Source: Sphingobacteriia bacterium (lineage in GTDB: Bacteria > Bacteroidota > Bacteroidia > NS11-12g > UBA955). Taken from it: a stretch of 7,837 nt of DNA. Below the pieces are notes generated by a model. That model was not told the DNA's origin, searched no databases, and worked only from the letters and a program-made list of their open reading frames with translations. Location: assembly GCA_021151535.1 (NCBI GenBank), contig JAGKXC010000111.1, positions 1 through 7,837 of the forward strand, read 5' to 3'. The translations under genes and the position numbers were made by a program. Shown here piece by piece: positions 6,517-7,837 of this stretch. Each line of letters opens with the position of its first letter. Position 1 is the first letter of the stretch.

Positions 6517-7233
6517 ATGGAAATCACAAATTCAACTTCAAACAGCGCGGAATTGCAAGTAGCTTTCCGTTTGAATCCGGGCGCAACAGCGGCAGAAATT
6601 ACGCTGAAACCCCATCAAAAACTCACCGCTGAAGGCGGAAGCATGATCGCCATGAGTCCCAATATCAGCCTCACAACCTCTACCCATACCAAAAAATCTG
6701 GCGGCCTAATCAAAGGCTTAAAACGCATGTTCTCAGGTGAAAATTTCTTCCTGAATCATTACACAGGCAGCGAGCAAGGCGGAACAGTTTGGTTGGGAAC
6801 TGCGTTATCGGGCGATATGATTTCCAAAGAGTTACGCGGCGAAACCCTCGTAATTCAAGGCGGATCTTACGTTGCAAGTACCGAAAATATCGAAATCGAC
6901 TTGAGCTGGCAAGGCTTCAAAAATTTGGTATCAAAAGAAGGATTGTTTTGGATTAAAGCCAAAGGCAATGGTACCATCATTTTCAATTCTTTCGGCGCCA
7001 TTTACCCCATTCAAGTAAACGGTGAATACATCGTAGACACTGGCCATATCGTGGCATTCGAAGAATCGTTGAATTTCAAACTTTCTAAAGCCGGCAAAAG
7101 CTGGTTGAGCTCCATCCTTGGAGGCGAAGGTTTGGTGTGTAAATTCCATGGCACCGGCACCGTTTGGGTACAATCCCATAACGCCGGATCTTTTGGAAGT
7201 ATCGTAGGACCTAAATTAAAACCTAGAAAGTAA
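6517..7233 (+). CDS. AIM24 / TIGR00266 family protein, second of three
   Basis: A 238-residue AIM24-domain protein, clearly a paralogue of its neighbours but well diverged. It has an extra N-terminal stretch of about 15 residues rich in Ser, Thr and Asn. The shared motifs are GGLIKGLKRMFSGENFFLNH (with G74-E75-N76 where the others have GES), SGDMISKEL, G169-E-Y-I-V-D-T-G-H177 and LGGEGLVCKF. The C-terminus ends in a basic tail (KLKPRK). There is no signal peptide or membrane segment. The stop codon overlaps the start of the third paralogue by one base (TAATG), a sign of coupled translation. The differing loops suggest the three proteins are not redundant copies. Whether they form a mixed oligomer is inference. 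Confidence 0.88.
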   Translation: MEITNSTSNSAELQVAFRLNPGATAAEITLKPHQKLTAEGGSMIAMSPNISLTTSTHTKKSGGLIKGLKRMFSGENFFLNHYTGSEQGGTVWLGTALSGDMISKELRGETLVIQGGSYVASTENIEIDLSWQGFKNLVSKEGLFWIKAKGNGTIIFNSFGAIYPIQVNGEYIVDTGHIVAFEESLNFKLSKAGKSWLSSILGGEGLVCKFHGTGTVWVQSHNAGSFGSIVGPKLKPRK

Positions 7234-7837
7234 TGGAAAACACAACAAAACCAGGGTTCGACTTCAAGTTTGATTGCAAACCCGATTACGGCTTCATCAC
7301 CGTAAATATCCCAGCAGGGGAAAAAATTAAAGTGGAAGCGGCCGCTATGGCCAGCATGGATACCAACATGGAAATGAAAACCAAATTCAAAGGTGGTTTG
7401 TCGCGCTTCCTTACCGGAGAATCCTTGTTTATCAATGAATTCATGGCGAAAAATGCTCCCGGACAGATCCAAATCGCGCCTTCATCGCCCGGAGATATTG
7501 AACACGTTTACCTAAACAATGAAACCATTTATTTGCAAAATACTGCCTTCGTTGCCTCTGGCGAAAACGTAGCGGTGGAAAGCAAATGGCAAGGATTTAC
7601 CAAAGGATTTTTCTCTGGCGAAAGCTTCTTTTTGATCCGTTGTAGCGGTCAAGGCGATCTATGGTTCAACTCCTACGGCGGCATCGTACCGATTGATGTG
7701 GAAGACGGCTACCTCATCGATACCGGTCATATCGTGGCATTCACCGAAGGATTGGAATATAGCATCACCAAAGTAGGCGGCTACAAATCTTTGTTCTTCT
7801 CGGGCGAAGGGTTGGTATGCAAATTTTCAGGAAAAGG
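7233..7837 (+). CDS. AIM24 / TIGR00266 family protein, third of three (3' end outside window)
   Basis: An open frame from ATG 7233 to the right edge gives 201 complete codons with no stop. It reads MENTTKPGFDFKFDCKPDYG and then carries the AIM24 motifs: AAAMASMDTNMEMKTKFKGG, G62-E-S-L-F-I-N-E-F, SSPGDIEHVYL, D158-G-Y-L-I-D-T-G-H166 and FSGEGLVCKFSG. By comparison with its neighbours about 20-35 residues are missing beyond the window. The start overlaps the previous stop by one base, so it is the next gene of the same operon. It shares MKAKFNGG/MKTKFKGG and GESLFIN with the first paralogue, and IDTGHIVAF and GEGLVCKF with the second. Function is unknown at the biochemical level. Confidence 0.88.
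   Translation, partial: MENTTKPGFDFKFDCKPDYGFITVNIPAGEKIKVEAAAMASMDTNMEMKTKFKGGLSRFLTGESLFINEFMAKNAPGQIQIAPSSPGDIEHVYLNNETIYLQNTAFVASGENVAVESKWQGFTKGFFSGESFFLIRCSGQGDLWFNSYGGIVPIDVEDGYLIDTGHIVAFTEGLEYSITKVGGYKSLFFSGEGLVCKFSGK

Noticed and set aside
6931..7472. Minus-strand open frames opposite the AIM24 genes
   Set aside because: The plus-strand frames encode clear conserved AIM24 domains across the same bases, so the reverse frames are shadows.

Overview
The window looks like a chromosomal segment from a member of the Bacteroidota. The reasons are an AsmA-like protein with a long Ala/Lys/Asp-rich tail, a TAnnTTTG-type -7 promoter box placed almost directly before a start codon, no clear Shine-Dalgarno sequences, and a run of AIM24-family genes. 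All genes lie on the plus strand. I cannot assign a genus.

Layout. Positions 1-1158 hold the 3' part of an AsmA-like gene. Overlapping its end is a MobA-like molybdenum-cofactor nucleotidyltransferase gene (1136-1771), followed by fdhD (1807-2628). The FdhD protein has all its central motifs but stops just after the conserved MVQK segment, so the usual last ~40 residues are missing. Next comes tRNA-Pro(GGG) with a strong intrinsic terminator (2696-2809). Then two tandem 31-bp hairpin units (2831-2894) run into the promoter of an AAA_14/DUF4143-type ATPase gene (2922-4037). Positions 4038-4685 carry only one or two small membrane ORFs and a pyrimidine-rich stretch. From 4686 to the right edge lies a tight cluster: a membrane-anchored M48 zinc metallopeptidase followed by three different AIM24/TIGR00266-family genes, the last of which runs off the window.

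How the genes may work together. MobA and FdhD both serve molybdenum enzymes, attaching a nucleotide to and sulfurating the cofactor respectively, but no molybdoenzyme is visible and FdhD may be damaged. The ATPase appears to be an independent single-gene unit whose promoter is embedded in a repeat that could serve as its own control site. The M48 peptidase and the three AIM24 paralogues probably form one operon (gaps of 30 and 7 bp, then a 1-nt overlap) acting at the membrane. The same two families have mitochondrial members, Oma1 and Aim24, which makes this cluster and the repeat-ATPase cassette the most interesting parts of the window.
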